NCBI GenBank assembly: GCA_944372715.1 | Contig: CALVZZ010000078.1 | Span: 1-7,945, forward strand | Length of the DNA: 7,945 nucleotides | Reading direction: 5' to 3' | DNA from: an uncultured Clostridia bacterium | GTDB lineage: Bacteria > Bacillota > Clostridia > Christensenellales > UBA1242 | Part shown: one piece after another, positions 6,143 to 7,945 of the stretch | How the letters are laid out: every line of letters begins with the position of its first letter | Numbering within the stretch: position 1 is the stretch's first letter | Made by a program: the position numbers and the translations under genes | Notes under the pieces: model-generated | What the model saw: the letters and a program-made list of their open reading frames with translations, nothing else | What the model was told of the DNA's origin: nothing | The model's database searches: none

Positions 6143-6544
6143 TTAGTATTTTTTAACATATTTTTGATATTTATCTACAATTATGGAGAAATCATGCATT
6201 TTTCTATCTATTCTTTTATTTCGCGCTTCCCGTGCAGTCTTTGGTATTGAGAAATCATTCAATTCTCTGCTTCTTCGTATACTTCGTGCTTCTCGTGCAG
6301 TCTTTGGTATTGCTTGCGTTGAAGTTCTAATTTTGTTATTCATATTATCCCTCTTTTGTTTTTCATTTGTTGTATTGATTTGATAAAACAATTTTTTAGA
6401 ATTATTTAAAATAATATCTATAGTACTTTTTAAATTTTCATTTTGCATTAAATCAAAAACATTTTGGCCTGTATCATGACAATGTTTTGCTAATTCTTCT
6501 ATTATATATTTCTCTATGTTATTGGTAAATTCCTCTTTTTTCAT
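6143..6544 (-). CDS. Small basic-tailed protein with two tandem 21-residue repeats (cassette copy 2)
   Basis: This 133-residue protein is unrecognised. Residues 1-60 look helical and mixed-charge. Residues 79-99 and 100-120 are tandem repeats, each beginning IPKTAREAR and ending DFS, with 14 of 21 positions identical and many arginines, suggesting RNA, DNA or acidic-surface binding. The tail is YQKYVKKY. There is no membrane segment or signal peptide. The frame stays open to an ATG at 6586, but that codon lies within the promoter and has no ribosome binding site. The ATG at 6544 (MKKEEF) follows GGAG by eleven bases and is chosen. It is first in a two-gene unit with the membrane protein at 4976-6127. 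It matches the gene at 1264-1644 in position and charge layout rather than in sequence. Confidence 0.75.
   Translation of the reverse strand: MKKEEFTNNIEKYIIEELAKHCHDTGQNVFDLMQNENLKSTIDIILNNSKKLFYQINTTNEKQKRDNMNNKIRTSTQAIPKTAREARSIRRSRELNDFSIPKTAREARNKRIDRKMHDFSIIVDKYQKYVKKY
6186..6311 (-). repeat. 63-base in-frame tandem duplication within the small cassette gene
   Basis: The units at 6186-6248 and 6249-6311 match at about 51 of 63 positions by hand count. They encode the two IPKTAREAR...DFS repeats. The bases coding for IPKTAREAR are nearly unchanged, whereas the middle of the unit has drifted. This suggests an older internal duplication with selection on the basic motif. Confidence 0.85.
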
Positions 6545-6555
6545 AAAAATTTCTG

Positions 6556-6559
6556 CTCC
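6556..6559 (-). promoter_or_regulatory. Ribosome binding site fixing the start of the repeat-bearing small gene
   Basis: Minus-strand GGAG lies eleven bases before the ATG at 6544 and downstream of the predicted transcription start (near 6565). It supports the shorter 133-residue protein over the 147-residue reading. Confidence 0.55.
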
Positions 6560-6571
6560 ATTTCTATTAAA

Positions 6572-6600
6572 ATTATAACATACCAAAAAATTAATGCAAA
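6572..6600 (-). promoter_or_regulatory. Extended -10 sigma-A promoter of cassette copy 2
   Basis: Read on the minus strand: TTTGCA (6595-6600), 17 bases, then a perfect TATAAT (6572-6577) preceded by TG one base upstream (extended -10). Transcription should begin near 6565, leaving a leader of about 20 bases before the ATG at 6544. It drives the small gene and the membrane protein gene. Confidence 0.7.
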
Positions 6601-6794
6601 TTTAAATATAAGATTCTATCTTTGTAATAATATAGTTTATGTGTAATTATATTTATAATACGAACTCTGAAGGTATCTAGGTTGCTTTTTAGGATTGTTT
6701 TATCATCCTTACAGGAGTCTATTATATCAGTTAGTTGCTAATTTTATATAAACAAAGATAAATCTGATTTTTCTCATGAAAACGAGGTATCTAT
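6601..6794. other. AT-rich non-coding gap between integrase and cassette copy 2
   Basis: No ORF with a ribosome binding site was found here. An imperfect inverted pair, AGATTCTATCTTTGT (6611-6625) and ACAAAGATAAATCT (6752-6765), differs by one inserted base and flanks most of the gap. A weak 5-bp stem (AGGAT/ATCCT, around 6692-6710) lies between them. These could end the integrase transcript or be recombinase-binding sites, but neither reading is strong. Confidence 0.3.
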
Positions 6795-7769
6795 TTATCT
6801 GCTCATTTTAATTTTTGTAAGTTTAGGAGTTTCGATATATGTAGAGTTTTTATCTAATGGGTTGCGTTTATTAAAATCTCTTTTTAGATCCGTTCTATAC
6901 AATTTAATATAATGATGTGCCATATCTGGAGAACAATGACCTAAAACTTCTCGTAATTCGGATTCAGAACCTCCACCTAAAACAAAGTATTTAGCAAAAG
7001 TATGCCGATATATATGTACACCATGTTTATTAACGCCTCTTTTTTTGCTATATCTTTTCATAGCTGATTGTACAGCGCTTCTTTCTAGTTTTTCGCCATA
7101 TTCATTACAGAATAAAAAATCGTCCTCATTTCCTTTTCTTATTTCTAAATATTCTTTTAGAATTTTATGTAAATTTTCACTCATAGGTATATTATACGGT
7201 TTATTATTTTTCAACACTTTTAAAGTTATAAATCCCGAGTTAAAATCTAAATCTCTTATTTTTATATTTACTAGAGTCTTTAGTCTAATACCACTTCCTA
7301 ACAAAAAGCATGAAATACACCAGTCACGAAATTGTCCGAAAGTACATCTGTTAATATTGGGTTTCTTTACTAAAAGTGATATTTCCTCATCAGTAAAAGG
7401 GTCTTTCCCATCGTCTGGACTTATAGGTAAACTAATTTCAAAAGAGGGCATATAATTATTTTCCATAAAAAAGTAGAATATAGTTCTCAAAGACATTGCA
7501 TAAGTTTTTAGAGAACGAGCTTTTATATTGGGATTGCTTTCCCTTTTTTTCTTATAAAAATCCAATAAATGATTTTTCGATATAGTTTTACAAAGCATAT
7601 CTTCTGGAAAATACTTTATCCACTGTTTATATGCTTGTGTCAAATCATAAATATAATCTTCTGAACAATTTAGAGATTTCTTTTCTTGAATAAAATTTTC
7701 AAACCCATCTTTTAAAGTTATATTTTCAATGTCTTTCACGTTAAATTGCTTCATTACAATTTTAGTCAT
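6795..7769 (-). CDS. Tyrosine recombinase / phage-type integrase
   Basis: This 324-residue enzyme should cut and rejoin DNA at specific sites through a 3'-phosphotyrosine, integrating or excising the element or resolving its multimers. An N-terminal SAM-like core-binding domain spans about 16-106. The catalytic domain follows PFTDEEISLL (124-133), with R162 (GSGIRLKTL), a beta-hairpin lysine near K187/K190, H252 and R255 (HIYRH), H278 (LGHCSP) and the nucleophile Y287 (HHYIKLY). The full set is present and the length is normal, so it should be active. The ATG at 7769 has GGGAG nine bases upstream; a second ATG at codon 6 is less well placed. It is the first minus-strand gene, and its upstream region is rich in small inverted repeats. 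A known twist is that TcpM of pCW3 is a tyrosine-recombinase-like relaxase, so a transfer role cannot be excluded. Confidence 0.95.
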   Translation of the reverse strand: MTKIVMKQFNVKDIENITLKDGFENFIQEKKSLNCSEDYIYDLTQAYKQWIKYFPEDMLCKTISKNHLLDFYKKKRESNPNIKARSLKTYAMSLRTIFYFFMENNYMPSFEISLPISPDDGKDPFTDEEISLLVKKPNINRCTFGQFRDWCISCFLLGSGIRLKTLVNIKIRDLDFNSGFITLKVLKNNKPYNIPMSENLHKILKEYLEIRKGNEDDFLFCNEYGEKLERSAVQSAMKRYSKKRGVNKHGVHIYRHTFAKYFVLGGGSESELREVLGHCSPDMAHHYIKLYRTDLKRDFNKRNPLDKNSTYIETPKLTKIKMSR

Positions 7770-7945
7770 ATTGCTTCACTCCCGTTATTAAAATATATGA
7801 TGCAATATAGAAAAAATGAACCACATGGTTAGATAAAAACTGTAGGAAAAACCAAGAGGTCATAATTACAAAAATGTAATGTACAAGTACAATTATTGAC
7901 TAAATGGTAGTGGACAAACTAAATATAACTTGTCCATATAATTGC
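7770..7945. promoter_or_regulatory. Integrase upstream region with clustered inverted repeats; possible att/operator region
   Basis: This non-coding region to the window end contains AACCA-CA-TGGTT (about 7820-7831), ATTACA-AAAA-TGTAAT (7865-7880), TGTACAAGTACAA (7880-7892) and TGGACAA-12-TTGTCCA (7911-7936). Such clusters are common at recombinase arm sites and at operators of excisionase/repressor genes. No convincing integrase promoter hexamers were found. No direct repeat matching the left end of the window was found, so no attachment core can be named. Confidence 0.4.
7880..7892. repeat. 13-base motif TTGTACTTGTACA, copy 2 (minus orientation)
   Basis: Plus-strand TGTACAAGTACAA is the exact reverse complement of the motif at 4700-4712. 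It lies about 110 bases upstream of the integrase start, directly adjoining the ATTACA/TGTAAT hairpin. It may be a regulator site shared by the integrase and mobilization control regions. Confidence 0.35.

Noticed and set aside
6186..6311. Tandem repeat as a CRISPR array or iteron set
   Set aside because: Only two adjoining units with no spacers, and in frame within a protein-coding gene.
7045..7455. 136-codon plus-strand open frame opposite the integrase
   Set aside because: It is a shadow of the integrase gene, which has complete catalytic residues in the other strand; no ribosome binding site or recognisable protein.
7762..7863. 33-codon minus-strand ORF (MTSWFFLQFL...) whose stop overlaps the integrase start, resembling a coupled leader peptide
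   Set aside because: No ribosome binding site precedes its ATG and the region before it is a hairpin; composition is what AT-rich DNA gives by chance.

Overview
The window is low-GC DNA with AGGAGG-type ribosome binding sites, the standard genetic code and tightly packed genes, which points to a Firmicute, probably a clostridial-type bacterium. The gene content is that of an accessory mobile element, either an integrative mobilizable element or a plasmid region. It is not ordinary chromosome. No tRNA, rRNA, insertion sequence or CRISPR array was seen.

All complete genes are on the minus strand, so transcription runs from right to left. At the right end is a tyrosine recombinase (6795-7769), preceded by a non-coding stretch rich in small inverted repeats. 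Next comes a two-gene cassette: a small protein with an acidic/helical N-terminus and a very basic C-terminus carrying two tandem 21-residue repeats (6143-6544), then a five-helix membrane protein (4976-6127). A 378-base gap (4598-4975) holds a large nested inverted repeat. It precedes a compact mobilization operon: a Replication-relaxation family protein, read here as a MOBC-type relaxase candidate with a PD...ExE motif (3980-4597), a VirD4/TraG-type coupling ATPase (2599-4002), and an HtpX-like M48 membrane protease (1741-2586). A second copy of the cassette follows, again a small basic-tailed protein (1264-1644) and a paralogous membrane protein (134-1240). A strong inverted repeat at 98-140 then separates it from the tail of a convergent plus-strand gene (1-66).

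Working model. The integrase moves or resolves the element. The MOBC-type protein would nick at an oriT, for which the nested inverted repeat is the best candidate. The element's own coupling protein would deliver the DNA to a transfer channel supplied by another element; no channel genes are present. This resembles the relaxase-plus-own-coupling-protein layout of CloDF13.

The most novel feature is the duplicated cassette. Each copy has its own recognisable promoter, the same gene order, a conserved transmembrane core with a four-cysteine cytosolic loop, and strongly diverged N-terminal domains and small proteins. It looks like self-contained cargo of unknown function. Phage defence, entry exclusion or toxin-antitoxin are possibilities, and none is proven by the sequence.
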